Assembly: GCA_036506275.1 (NCBI GenBank)
Contig: DASXSB010000016.1
Location: forward strand, 1 to 23,358
Reading direction: 5' to 3'
DNA from: DASXSB01 sp036506275
GTDB lineage: Bacteria; Methylomirabilota; Methylomirabilia; Rokubacteriales; CSP1-6
DNA: 23,358 nt
Shown: piece by piece, positions 14,378 to 22,128 of the stretch
Position numbering within the stretch: the first letter of the stretch is position 1
Layout: each line of letters starts with the position of its first letter
The notes under the pieces: model-generated
The model's input: the letters and a program-made list of their open reading frames with translations, nothing else
The model's database searches: none
What the model was told of the DNA's origin: nothing
Program-made: the position numbers and the translations under genes

Positions 14378-15592
14378 TTACCCGGGCGCGGCGCCCTGGG
14401 TGCTCACGTAAACCGCGTACAGTGACTGACTGGCCGCCATGAAGAGCCGGTTACGCTTGGGCCCTCCAAAGGCGACGTTCCCGCAGATCTCGGGCAGCCG
14501 GATCCGCCCGATAAGCTTGCCCTCCGGCGTCCACACGGTCACGCCGCTGTAGCCGACGTTGCGGCCGGCGTTGCTCGAGCACCAGAGGTTGCCGTCGACG
14601 TCGCAGCGGACGCCGTCGGGACCACACTTGACGCCGTCGATCATGAAGTTGCTGAAGAGCTTCCGATTGGAGAGCTTGTTGTCGCTCCCGACGTCGAACA
14701 CGTACATCTCGCCCTTGCCGCCCGGGCCCGTGTCACCGGGACCCTTGCCGGTGCTGATCACGTAGAGCTTCTTGTAGTCCGGAGAGAACGCGAGACCGTT
14801 CGGATCGGGGACCTGATCCTCGCTGACGACCAGATCGACGCGCCCGCTCGGGTCCACGCGGTAGCAGTTCGTCGGCAGCTCGCGCTTGAGGTTCCCGGCC
14901 TCCGGCGGTTGACCGAGCCGCGGCTTGAAGCGGCCCGACGTGTTGCTCGGCCCGCCCGCCGCATCCGGCGCGCCCTCGTAGAACTGACCACCGTACGGCG
15001 GATCCGTGAACCAGTAGCTGCCGTCGGGATGGGGCACGACGTCGTTCGGCGAGTTCAGCCGCTTGCCGGTGTAGGAGTCCGCGATGACCGTGATCGAGCC
15101 ATCGTGCTCGTAGCGGACGACCCGCCGCATGAGGTGCTCGCACGAGAGCTGCCGGCCCTGGAAGTCGAACGTGTTGCCGTTGCTGTTGTTCGACGGGCTC
15201 CGGAAGACGGTGACGCTGCCGTCGTCCTCCAGCCAGCGCATCTGTCGGTTGTTCGGAATGTCGCTCCACACCAGATATCGCCCCTGTCCCGACCATGCCG
15301 GTCCCTCCGACCACAACGCACCCGTCCACAGGCGCTTGATGGCGGCATTCGGTTGACGGAGCCCGTCGAACATCGGATCCACGGTGATGACGTCGGGATC
15401 GGTGAAATACGTGGTCGGGGCGCCGCCGGGACCGAAGTCGCGCGGCGGCGTGGTGACGGTGCTGGGAGGCGCCACGGGACCGCCGGGCGGAGCCTGAGCG
15501 AGGGCCAGACCGGGCGCGACGGCGACGACGCCGGCTGCTGTGCCCATCGCCTTGACGAGCGATCGCCGCGAGATCGATGTGCTGTCCGCCAT
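14378..15592 (-). CDS. Tat-exported SMP-30/gluconolactonase-family protein
   Basis: Six-bladed beta-propeller of the SMP-30/gluconolactonase/LRE family, whose known members are metal-dependent lactonases. 404 residues. The N-terminus has a twin-arginine motif SRRSLVK (8-14), a hydrophobic stretch and an A-x-A cleavage site around residue 31, so a folded protein is exported. Metal ligands by comparison with human SMP-30 are Glu96 (WSEGPAW), Asn265 (DPNGLAFS) and Asp326 (GPDGVRCD), with the substrate-site Asn183 in SPNDVV. A Pro/Gly-rich spacer (35-60) follows the signal. The start at 15592 has AAGGAGG 5 nt upstream. The substrate is unknown; it could act on a sugar lactone or another cyclic ester in the periplasm. 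Confidence 0.88.
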   Translation of the reverse strand: MADSTSISRRSLVKAMGTAAGVVAVAPGLALAQAPPGGPVAPPSTVTTPPRDFGPGGAPTTYFTDPDVITVDPMFDGLRQPNAAIKRLWTGALWSEGPAWSGQGRYLVWSDIPNNRQMRWLEDDGSVTVFRSPSNNSNGNTFDFQGRQLSCEHLMRRVVRYEHDGSITVIADSYTGKRLNSPNDVVPHPDGSYWFTDPPYGGQFYEGAPDAAGGPSNTSGRFKPRLGQPPEAGNLKRELPTNCYRVDPSGRVDLVVSEDQVPDPNGLAFSPDYKKLYVISTGKGPGDTGPGGKGEMYVFDVGSDNKLSNRKLFSNFMIDGVKCGPDGVRCDVDGNLWCSSNAGRNVGYSGVTVWTPEGKLIGRIRLPEICGNVAFGGPKRNRLFMAASQSLYAVYVSTQGAAPG

Positions 15593-15597
15593 GAACG

Positions 15598-15604
15598 CCT
15601 CCTT
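15598..15604 (-). promoter_or_regulatory. Ribosome-binding site of the SMP-30-family gene
   Basis: The minus strand reads AAGGAGG, 5 nt before the ATG at 15592. It fixes this start against an open frame that continues 32 codons further upstream. Confidence 0.75.
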
Positions 15605-15620
15605 CGACGAAGGTGGCGCG

Positions 15621-15649
15621 ACCGTAGCAAAGGCGGCGCGACAGCGCAA
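15621..15649 (-). promoter_or_regulatory. Sigma70-like promoter of the SMP-30-family gene
   Basis: On the minus strand, a -35 TTGCGC (15644-15649), a spacer of exactly 17 nt, and a -10 TACGGT (15621-15626) preceded by TGC, the extended -10 arrangement. It lies 29 nt upstream of the start codon, with the ribosome-binding site between. In GC-rich DNA such matches occur by chance, but spacing and position are right. The remainder of the gap, 15650-15845, shows nothing I can identify. Confidence 0.45.
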
Positions 15650-15845
15650 TGGCCGCGCGCGCGTCGGAACGCCGGGGCGAGGGCGCAAACGGCGGGACCG
15701 CGCTCGGCCGCGCGGCGACGACGCGCGCGCTAGAACGCCCGCACGCCGGGTCGCGTCAGCGGTGTGCGGCCACTTCCGGTCGCCGTCGCGCCCGACGATG
15801 TCCCCGCCGTCGCCGGCGATCCCGTGCTCGTGAAATCCGTGGTCG

Positions 15846-16754
15846 TTACAACCGGCTCTTCGGATCCAGCACGTCGCGCAGGCCGTCGCCCAGCAGGTTG
15901 AAGCCGAGCACGGTGAGATAGATGGCGAGGCCCGGAAAGGCCGAGTACCACCACCAGGTCGGCAGGTAGTTGCGGCCGTGGCTGATCATCGCGCCCCACT
16001 CCGGATTCGGCGGCTGGGCGCCGAGCCCGATGAAGCCGAGGCTGGCCGCGGTGAGGATGGCGGTGCCCATGTCCATGCTCGCCTTCACCAGAATCGGCGA
16101 GAGGCAATTCGGAAGCACGTGCACGAAGGCGATGCGGACGCGTCCCATGCCGACCGCCCGCGCCGCTTCCACGTACGACTCCTGCGTGACGGCGAGCGCC
16201 TTGCCGTGCACGAGCCGCACGTACCCCGGCCACCAAACGAGGGCGATGGCGATGACCGCGTTCACGATGCCGGGTCCGAGCGCGCTCACCACCGCCACCG
16301 CCAGGACGAGGGCGGGGACGGCGAGGAAGACGTCGGTCACGCGCAGGATGATCTCGCCGGTGGCGCCGCCGACGTAGCCGGCCACGACGCCGAGGGGGAC
16401 GCCGACGAGGGCGGCGATGACCGTAATGACGAGCCCGATCTGGAGCGACACCCGCGTGCCGAGCACGACGCGCGTGTAGACGTCGTCGCCGACTTCGTCG
16501 GTTCCGAACCAGTGCGCGCGGCTCGGCCCTTGCAGCTTGCGATCGAGGTGGACGGCGCCGGTGGCGTCTTCCGGGTACGGCACGATCCAGGGACCGACGA
16601 GGGCGACGGCGAGAAAGGCCACGACGAGGAGCAGCCCCGCGATCGAGGCCGTGTTGCGGCCGAAGATGCGCGCGTAGCGCTGCGCCTCGCGGGCAGCGTG
16701 GCGGCGGTCCTCCCACCACCCGCGCCCGGCCACCGACTGGACGCGCGCGCTCAC
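15846..16754 (-). CDS. ABC transporter permease, DppC/OppC-type
   Basis: Second membrane subunit of a peptide/nickel-type ABC importer. 302 residues with an N-terminal cytoplasmic stretch, one helix (IAGLLLVVAFLAVALVGPW) typical of the OppC N-terminal domain, the HWFGTDEVGDDVYTRVVLGTRVSL segment, and a five-helix permease core. The EAA loop that docks the ATPase is at EAARAVGMGRVRIAFVHVLPNCLSP. The start is GTG at 16754, overlapping the upstream permease stop by 4 nt (GTGA). The frame is open far upstream, but that is noncoding-frame sequence inside the neighbour. No ATPase gene follows it. The next gene downstream is the SMP-30 lactonase with its own promoter. Confidence 0.94.
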   Translation of the reverse strand: MSARVQSVAGRGWWEDRRHAAREAQRYARIFGRNTASIAGLLLVVAFLAVALVGPWIVPYPEDATGAVHLDRKLQGPSRAHWFGTDEVGDDVYTRVVLGTRVSLQIGLVITVIAALVGVPLGVVAGYVGGATGEIILRVTDVFLAVPALVLAVAVVSALGPGIVNAVIAIALVWWPGYVRLVHGKALAVTQESYVEAARAVGMGRVRIAFVHVLPNCLSPILVKASMDMGTAILTAASLGFIGLGAQPPNPEWGAMISHGRNYLPTWWWYSAFPGLAIYLTVLGFNLLGDGLRDVLDPKSRL

Positions 16755-17764
16755 GACGCCGTTCGCCGGAGACGCGGGTCGAGCCACGCGTAGCCGAGAT
16801 CGACGAGCAGGTTCGCGAGCATGAAGTTGATCCCGATCAAAAGCGTGACGCCCATGACGGGCGCGAAGTCGGACGACAGCGCCGAGTTCACCGCGTAGAG
16901 TCCGATGCCCGGCCAGTCGAAGACGCTCTCGACGAGGAGGGTGCCGCCGAGCATCCAGCCGTAGCGGAGCCCGATCATCGTGAGAGTCGGGATCATCGCG
17001 TTCCGGAGCGCGTACTTCGTCACCACCCGGAACTCCGAGAGACCGTGCGCGCGCGCGTTGACGACGTAGTCCTGTTGCAGCGTCTCCAGCATCTCGGCGC
17101 GGTTCACGCGCAGGATCGAGGCGAGGGCGGGAAAGCAGAGCGTGACCACGGGGAGGACCGCGTGGCGGAGACCGTCGCCGAGGGTCGCCCACTCCCCGCG
17201 CAGGAAGGCGTCGACGAGGAGCAGGTGCGTGATCGGGGCCGGCGGCGGCGTGGTCAGATTGAGACGGCCGCCGAGCGGCAGCCATCCGAGATCGAGCGCG
17301 AGCAGAAGCTGGAGCATGAGTCCCAGCCAGAACGCCGGCACCGCCACTCCGGACACGGACGTCACGCGCGCGAGATGGTCGACCCACGTGTCGCGGTACG
17401 CCGCGGCGAGCATGCCGAGGGGGACGCCGACGGCGACCGCGAGCAGGAGGGCGAGCGTGACCAGCTCGAGCGTGTTGGGGAAGAAGCGCAGGAGGTCGTC
17501 GCGGACGTCGTTGCGGCTGCGCAACGACCGACCGAAGTCGCCCTGGAGGAGCCCCCCCACGTAGGTCGTGAACTGTACGGCGAGGGGTCGGTCGAGCCCG
17601 TAGCGGGCGCGCAGTGTGCGCACCATCTCTTCGGTGGCGTCGGGTCCGGCGGCGAGGCGGGCGGGATCGCCGGGGACCAGATAGGTGATCGCGAAGGTGA
17701 CGCAGAGGAGCCCGAACAGCATCACACCGAGGAGGGCGAGGCGCGCCGCCACGTACGCCTTCAC
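16751..17764 (-). CDS. ABC transporter permease, DppB/OppB-type
   Basis: First membrane subunit of the importer. 337 residues with an N-terminal helix, the conserved YLVPGDPARLAAGPDA periplasmic segment and YGLDRPLAVQFTTYVGGLLQGDFGRSLRSR, both typical of DppB/OppB, and six helices in total. The EAA-like loop is near NARAHGLSEFRVVTKYALRNAMIPT. The start is GTG at 17764, 27 nt after the substrate-binding protein's stop, so the three genes form an operon. The conserved ending LGYAWLDPRLR shows that it is complete. Confidence 0.94.
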   Translation of the reverse strand: MKAYVAARLALLGVMLFGLLCVTFAITYLVPGDPARLAAGPDATEEMVRTLRARYGLDRPLAVQFTTYVGGLLQGDFGRSLRSRNDVRDDLLRFFPNTLELVTLALLLAVAVGVPLGMLAAAYRDTWVDHLARVTSVSGVAVPAFWLGLMLQLLLALDLGWLPLGGRLNLTTPPPAPITHLLLVDAFLRGEWATLGDGLRHAVLPVVTLCFPALASILRVNRAEMLETLQQDYVVNARAHGLSEFRVVTKYALRNAMIPTLTMIGLRYGWMLGGTLLVESVFDWPGIGLYAVNSALSSDFAPVMGVTLLIGINFMLANLLVDLGYAWLDPRLRRTAS

Positions 17765-17791
17765 CGCCGCCCCCGCCCCGCTCCGGCGCGC

Positions 17792-19363
17792 TTACTTCCC
17801 GGCGATCGCGAGCGGATAGAGGTCCACTTCTCCCGTGAAGCGCACGGGACAGAACTGGAAACCCTTCACGTGATCGCGCATACCCCAGCGGCGATTCATC
17901 AGCATGCCGAAGACCTCCGGCACGTCGTCGGCGATCTTCTTCTGGATCTCGGCGTAGAGCGGCGCGCGCTCCGACCACTTCGAGAGCAGGCGCGCCTTGT
18001 CGATGAGCGCCCACACGCCGTCGTTGTTGTAGAACGACGAGCCGTAGTACTTGCCCCAGGAATTCTTGTGGTACTGGTAGGCGACGGCGTCGGGGTCCGT
18101 GGAGGTGGGGGTCGTGAACACGGCCAGGAACTCGGGCGATGTCTCCACCTTCGACGCCCGCGCCACCATGTTCGGCCACGTCGTCGCCGTCATCTTCACC
18201 TTGAGGTTCAGCTTGGCGAGATTGTCGATGAGCACGAGGCCCATCTTCCGCTCTTCCTCGAGGCCATCGAAGTACACGTACTCCAGCTCGACGCCGCCGT
18301 TCGGCGACGGCGTTTTCGCGAGATACTCCTTCGCCTTCGCGAGGTCCTGGCGGTACATCCCGGGGACGGGAACGTAGCCCTTGGTCGCCTTCGGGAACGG
18401 GCTGTCTTCCAGGACGGCGTGGCCGTTGTAGATCTTGAGGAAGGCGTCGTAGTCGAACGCGTATGCGATCGCCTTGCGCATGTTCAGATCGCGGGTGGCT
18501 CCGCGCTGCGTGTTCATCTTGAGCCCGAACGTGGTCATGCCCGGGAACTCGGGCACCGCCACGCCCGGCATCTTGGCGACCTGGTCGTAATCGTCGGCGG
18601 TGAGGCCTTCCACGATGTCCGCCTCACCGCGGATGAGCGCCGCCCGCTGCGCGGCCGCCTCGCGCACGAGCTTGTAGATCACACCGCCCACGTGATCCTT
18701 CGACGGCCACCCCTTCCAGTACGTCTCCACCGCTTCCAGCTCGTAGAGCGTGCCCGGCTCCCAGCGTTTGATCTTGAAGGGGCCGCTGCCGGCGGCATTG
18801 GTGGTGAGCCACTTCTGCCCGAGGTCGCCGCTCTGCTCGTTCGCCAGCACCTGCTTCGGGTTCATCACGTACCACCAGGGCAGGACGGCGAGGAAGGGAC
18901 CGAACGGCTGCGTGAGCGTGAAGCGGATGGTGGCGGGGTCCACCACCGTGATGCCGTCTTCCTTCAGGAAGTCGGACAGCATCCACGACGGGCCCTGGTT
19001 GAGCTTGAGCGTGCGCACGAACGACCACCGCACCGCCTCCGCCGTCACCGGATCGCCGTTGTGGAACTTCGCGTTCTTGACGAGGTGGAAAGTCCACGTC
19101 TTGCCGTCCGCCGAAGCGTCCCACTTCTCCGCGAGCCACGGCACGATCTCCGCGGAGGGACCGACGTACTTCACGAGGGCGTCGTAGAGCGACTGCTGCA
19201 TCATCCGGATCGACCAGTCGTACTTGATGCTGGGGTCGATGGTGGGGACTTCCTGCCGCCCCGCGAAGACGAGGATCTTCTTGTCGCCGACGCGCTCGAA
19301 CGCCGACGCGGGGCCGGCGACGAACGTGACCGTGATCAACACGAGCATGACGACCGCACGCAT
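17792..19363 (-). CDS. ABC transporter substrate-binding protein, family 5 (peptide/nickel-type)
   Basis: Periplasmic solute receptor (SBP_bac_5 family) that feeds the two permeases downstream. 523 residues. A Sec signal peptide (1-21, cleavage after PASA) precedes the mature domain. Family signatures are SLYDALVKY, the run LAEKWDASADGKTWTFHLVKNAKFHNGDPVTAEAVRWS, and GSGPFKIKRWEPG. Family 5 receptors bind peptides, nickel complexes, glutathione, opines and other amides, so the ligand cannot be read from sequence. Divergence from the DUF917/hydantoinase pair suggests a cyclic amide or small peptide derivative. The start at 19363 has GAGGAGG 6 nt upstream. Confidence 0.94.
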   Translation of the reverse strand: MRAVVMLVLITVTFVAGPASAFERVGDKKILVFAGRQEVPTIDPSIKYDWSIRMMQQSLYDALVKYVGPSAEIVPWLAEKWDASADGKTWTFHLVKNAKFHNGDPVTAEAVRWSFVRTLKLNQGPSWMLSDFLKEDGITVVDPATIRFTLTQPFGPFLAVLPWWYVMNPKQVLANEQSGDLGQKWLTTNAAGSGPFKIKRWEPGTLYELEAVETYWKGWPSKDHVGGVIYKLVREAAAQRAALIRGEADIVEGLTADDYDQVAKMPGVAVPEFPGMTTFGLKMNTQRGATRDLNMRKAIAYAFDYDAFLKIYNGHAVLEDSPFPKATKGYVPVPGMYRQDLAKAKEYLAKTPSPNGGVELEYVYFDGLEEERKMGLVLIDNLAKLNLKVKMTATTWPNMVARASKVETSPEFLAVFTTPTSTDPDAVAYQYHKNSWGKYYGSSFYNNDGVWALIDKARLLSKWSERAPLYAEIQKKIADDVPEVFGMLMNRRWGMRDHVKGFQFCPVRFTGEVDLYPLAIAGK

Positions 19364-19498
19364 GAGCAACCTCCTCTTCGCCGCGCGTGAGCTGTCCGCG
19401 GGGCGTGGGCTCTCCGCGGCGCGCGGGAGGCTCAGCACAATACCATTTCCGCGGCGCGCGCGGCTCGGCGACAGGGGCGCTGTGCTAGGCTCCGCTCG
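19364..19498. promoter_or_regulatory. Divergent control region between transporter operon and DUF917/hydantoinase operon
   Basis: 135 nt separate the two oppositely directed starts. The minus strand has the binding protein's Shine-Dalgarno GAGGAGG (19370-19376) and a possible extended -10, TGG-TATTGT (hexamer 19437-19442). The plus strand has TGC-TAGGCT (19483-19491) directly before the DUF917 GTG. The AT-richest patch is about 19435-19450. No clear operator palindrome was found, and no regulator gene lies beside it. Confidence 0.45.
19483..19491 (+). promoter_or_regulatory. Extended -10 placed for a leaderless DUF917 transcript
   Basis: TGC followed by TAGGCT (19486-19491) ends 7 nt before the GTG start at 19499. 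Normal -10 to start-site spacing would begin the RNA at or within a base or two of the start codon. No Shine-Dalgarno is present, which agrees with leaderless translation. No clear -35 is seen. Confidence 0.35.
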
Positions 19499-20578
19499 GT
19501 GGCTCCGCGTCCCGTCTCCGCCTCCGAGATCGAGTCCCTCGCCATCGGCGCCTGGATCCTCGGCACCGGCGGCGGCGGCAGCCCTTATCACGCCCTCCTC
19601 AACATGCGCCAGCTCTATCGCGCCGGCACCGTGGTCAGGCTCATGGATGCGCGCGAGCTTGCCGACGACGATCTCGTCGCCATCGTCTCCAACATGGGCG
19701 CGCCCCTCGTCGGTCAGGAGCGCCTCACCGATCCCGCCACCATCGCGCGCGCGGTCACGATGATGGAGGAGTACCTGGGGCGCCGCTTCCGCGCGATCAT
19801 GTCGGTGGAAATCGGGGGCGGCAATGCGATCCAGCCGTTCATGGCGGCGGCGCTGCTCGATCGCCCCGTCGTCGACGGTGACGCCATGGGCCGCGCGTTC
19901 CCGGAAGCCCAGATGACGTCGTTCGCGATCCACGACTTGCCGATGTACCCGCTCACGCTCGCCGACGTGCGCGACAACGGCGTGGTGGTGACGCGCGCCG
20001 CCTCCTGGAAGTGGATGGAGCGGCTGTCGCGCACGGCGTGCGTCGCGGTCGGCTCCATCGCCGGAACCTGCAAGGCGCCGCGCACCGGCCGCGAGGTGAA
20101 GGAGTGCGGCATTCTCGGAACGACCACGAAGGCGATCCGTCTCGGCGACGCCGTGCTCACCGCCCGCCGCGCCCATCGCGATCCCATCCAGGCCGTCATC
20201 GACGCCGAGGGCGGCCGGCGGATCTTCGCGGGCAAGGTCAACGACGTCGCGCGCCGGACCACGGAGGGATTCCTGCGCGGCCGCGCCGTCGTGGAGGGCC
20301 TCGACGACTACCGCGACCATCGCCTCGAGCTCGCGTTCCAGAACGAGTTCGCGGTGGGATGGCTGGACGGTGAGCCGCGCGTGATGACGCCCGACCTGAT
20401 CTGCGTGATGGATACCGTGTCCGGAGAGGCCGTCGGCACCGAGGTCCTGCGCTACGGTCAGCGCGTGACCGTCATCGCCCTTCCCGCCCCGCCCGTGCTC
20501 CTCACGCCCAAAGGGTTGCAGCACGTGGGTCCGCGTGCCTTCGGCTACGACCTCGACTTCACCTCGGTCTTCGCGTGA
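19499..20578 (+). CDS. DUF917 family protein (S-methyl-thiohydantoin desulfurase-like)
   Basis: 359-residue cytoplasmic protein of the DUF917 family (PF06032). Its typical N-terminal glycine cluster LGTGGGGSPY is at 21-30, followed by VEIGGGNAIQPFMAAALLDRPVVDGDAMGRAFPE (about 102-135), a strongly conserved family core. The family commonly neighbours hydantoinase/oxoprolinase genes. One branch has been linked to S-methyl-thiohydantoin desulfurisation, but whether this member acts on that substrate cannot be told from sequence. The start is GTG at 19499, chosen because conserved sequence begins soon after. No Shine-Dalgarno precedes it. The stop is 16 nt before the hydantoinase ATG, so the two form an operon. 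Confidence 0.9.
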   Translation: MAPRPVSASEIESLAIGAWILGTGGGGSPYHALLNMRQLYRAGTVVRLMDARELADDDLVAIVSNMGAPLVGQERLTDPATIARAVTMMEEYLGRRFRAIMSVEIGGGNAIQPFMAAALLDRPVVDGDAMGRAFPEAQMTSFAIHDLPMYPLTLADVRDNGVVVTRAASWKWMERLSRTACVAVGSIAGTCKAPRTGREVKECGILGTTTKAIRLGDAVLTARRAHRDPIQAVIDAEGGRRIFAGKVNDVARRTTEGFLRGRAVVEGLDDYRDHRLELAFQNEFAVGWLDGEPRVMTPDLICVMDTVSGEAVGTEVLRYGQRVTVIALPAPPVLLTPKGLQHVGPRAFGYDLDFTSVFA

Positions 20579-20594
20579 TCTCTCCCCGCGCCTG

Positions 20595-22124
20595 ATGCGA
20601 CGGGTCGGCATCGACGTCGGCGGCACCAACACCGACGCCGTTCTCCTGGAGGGCGAGCGCGTCGTGCACGCGGTGAAGACGCCGACCACCCCCGACGTCA
20701 CCGCGGGCATCGCGACCGCCCTCGCCCGACTCCTCCGCGGCGCCCCCGCCGGCCGCATCGACGCCGTCATGATCGGGACCACGCATTTCACGAACGCGGT
20801 CGTCCAGCGCCGCGACCTCACCCGCGTGGCGGCGGTTCGCATCGGTCTTCCCGCGAGCGCGTCGCTGCCGCCGTTCTGCGACTGGCCGGAAGACCTCGCC
20901 GCCATCGTGCGCGGTGAGGTCGTGATGCTCGCGGGGGGCCACGAGTACGACGGGCGGGAGCTGGTGCCGTTCGACGGGGCAGGCATGCGGGCGGCGGCCC
21001 GGCGCATCCGCGCGGCGGGCATCCGCGCCGTCGCCGTCGCTTCCGTGTTCTCGCCGCTGAACCCCGCCTGCGAGGAGGCCGCCGCGGAAATCCTCGGGGA
21101 GGAATGTCCGGAGGCAGCGGTGACGCTCTCCCATCATCTCGGCCGCATCGGGCTCCTCGAGCGGGAGAACGTCGCGTTGTTGAACGCGGCCCTTCTCGAC
21201 CTCGCCCGTCGCACGACGGCGGCCTTCACGGATGCCCTCGCCGCCAGCGGCATCCGCGCTCCTCTCTACCTCACTCAGAACGACGGCACCGTCATGCTCG
21301 CCGAGGTGGCCGCGCGCTTTCCCGTCTACAGCTTCGCGTCCGGGCCCACCAACAGCATGCGCGGCGCCGCCTTCCTGTCGAAGCTGACCGACGCCATCGT
21401 GGTGGACATCGGCGGCACCACCACCGACATCGGTTGTTTGCGCCACGGCTTTCCGCGCGAAGCCAACAACGTCGTGGAGGTGGGCGGCGTACGCACGCTC
21501 TTCCGCATGCCGGATCTGCTGTCGCTCGGGCTGGGCGGCGGCAGTCACGTGGCGAGCGACCCTACGCGCGTCGGGCCCCTCAGCGTCGGCTATCGCCTCA
21601 CCGAGGACGCGCGCGTGTTCGGCGGCGCGCAGCTGACGGCCACCGACGTCGCCGTCGCCGCCGGCCTCGTCGACCTCGGCGACCGGAAGCGCGTCGCCGA
21701 TTTGAGTGGCGACTTCGTGAAGGCCGCCATCGCGCGCATGCACGCCCTCGTGGAGGAAGGCGTCGACCGCATGAAGACCGACGCCACCGCGGTGCCGCTC
21801 GTCGCCGTCGGCGGCGGCTGTTTCCTGGTGCCGCCGTCGCTGCCGGGCGTGTCGGAGGTCGTTCACGTGCCGCACGAGGCGGTGGCGAACGCGGTGGGAG
21901 CGGCCATCGCCCAGGTCAGCGGCGAGGTCGATCAGATCTTCCAGGGCATCTCGCGTGAGGAAGCGATCGACCGCGCGCGGCGTCTTGCCGAGGAGAAGGC
22001 GGTGGCGGCCGGGGCCGATCCACGGACGCTCGGCGTGGTGGAGGTCGAGGACCTGCCGATCGCGTACCTGCCCGGAAGCGCGCTGCGCACGCGCGTCCGC
22101 GTCGTGGGCGACATCGCCACGTGA
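20595..22124 (+). CDS. Hydantoinase A/oxoprolinase-family protein, short form
   Basis: ATP-dependent cyclic-amide hydrolase family (HyuA/oxoprolinase, actin-like ATPase fold). 509 residues. The first phosphate-binding motif IDVGGTNTDA is at 6-15, the second, VDIGGTTTDIG, at 270-280. LSLGLGGGSHVAS (about 314-326) and VAVGGGCFLVPPS near the C-terminal half are typical of the ATP site. Classical HyuA subunits are near 690 residues and are paired with HyuB. This shorter type usually sits with DUF917 instead, as here. It would hydrolyse a hydantoin-, oxoproline- or related lactam ring in the cytosol at the cost of ATP. The start at 20595 is the ATG where the conserved RRVGIDVGG begins. An open frame runs 20 codons upstream but overlaps the DUF917 end. 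Confidence 0.9.
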   Translation: MRRVGIDVGGTNTDAVLLEGERVVHAVKTPTTPDVTAGIATALARLLRGAPAGRIDAVMIGTTHFTNAVVQRRDLTRVAAVRIGLPASASLPPFCDWPEDLAAIVRGEVVMLAGGHEYDGRELVPFDGAGMRAAARRIRAAGIRAVAVASVFSPLNPACEEAAAEILGEECPEAAVTLSHHLGRIGLLERENVALLNAALLDLARRTTAAFTDALAASGIRAPLYLTQNDGTVMLAEVAARFPVYSFASGPTNSMRGAAFLSKLTDAIVVDIGGTTTDIGCLRHGFPREANNVVEVGGVRTLFRMPDLLSLGLGGGSHVASDPTRVGPLSVGYRLTEDARVFGGAQLTATDVAVAAGLVDLGDRKRVADLSGDFVKAAIARMHALVEEGVDRMKTDATAVPLVAVGGGCFLVPPSLPGVSEVVHVPHEAVANAVGAAIAQVSGEVDQIFQGISREEAIDRARRLAEEKAVAAGADPRTLGVVEVEDLPIAYLPGSALRTRVRVVGDIAT

Positions 22125-22128
22125 GTCG

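Noticed and set aside
15730..16719. Minus-strand frame running past the DppC stop with a Thr/Ser/Gly-rich ending
   Set aside because: It is a shifted frame within dppC, and the part past the stop is short low-complexity sequence. DppC has a complete, typical C-terminus in its own frame.
17045..19390. A 781-codon plus-strand open frame opposite the permease and binding-protein genes
   Set aside because: It is an antisense shadow: composition is Arg/His/Glu/Val-rich without motifs, and the opposite strand has clear family proteins over the whole span.
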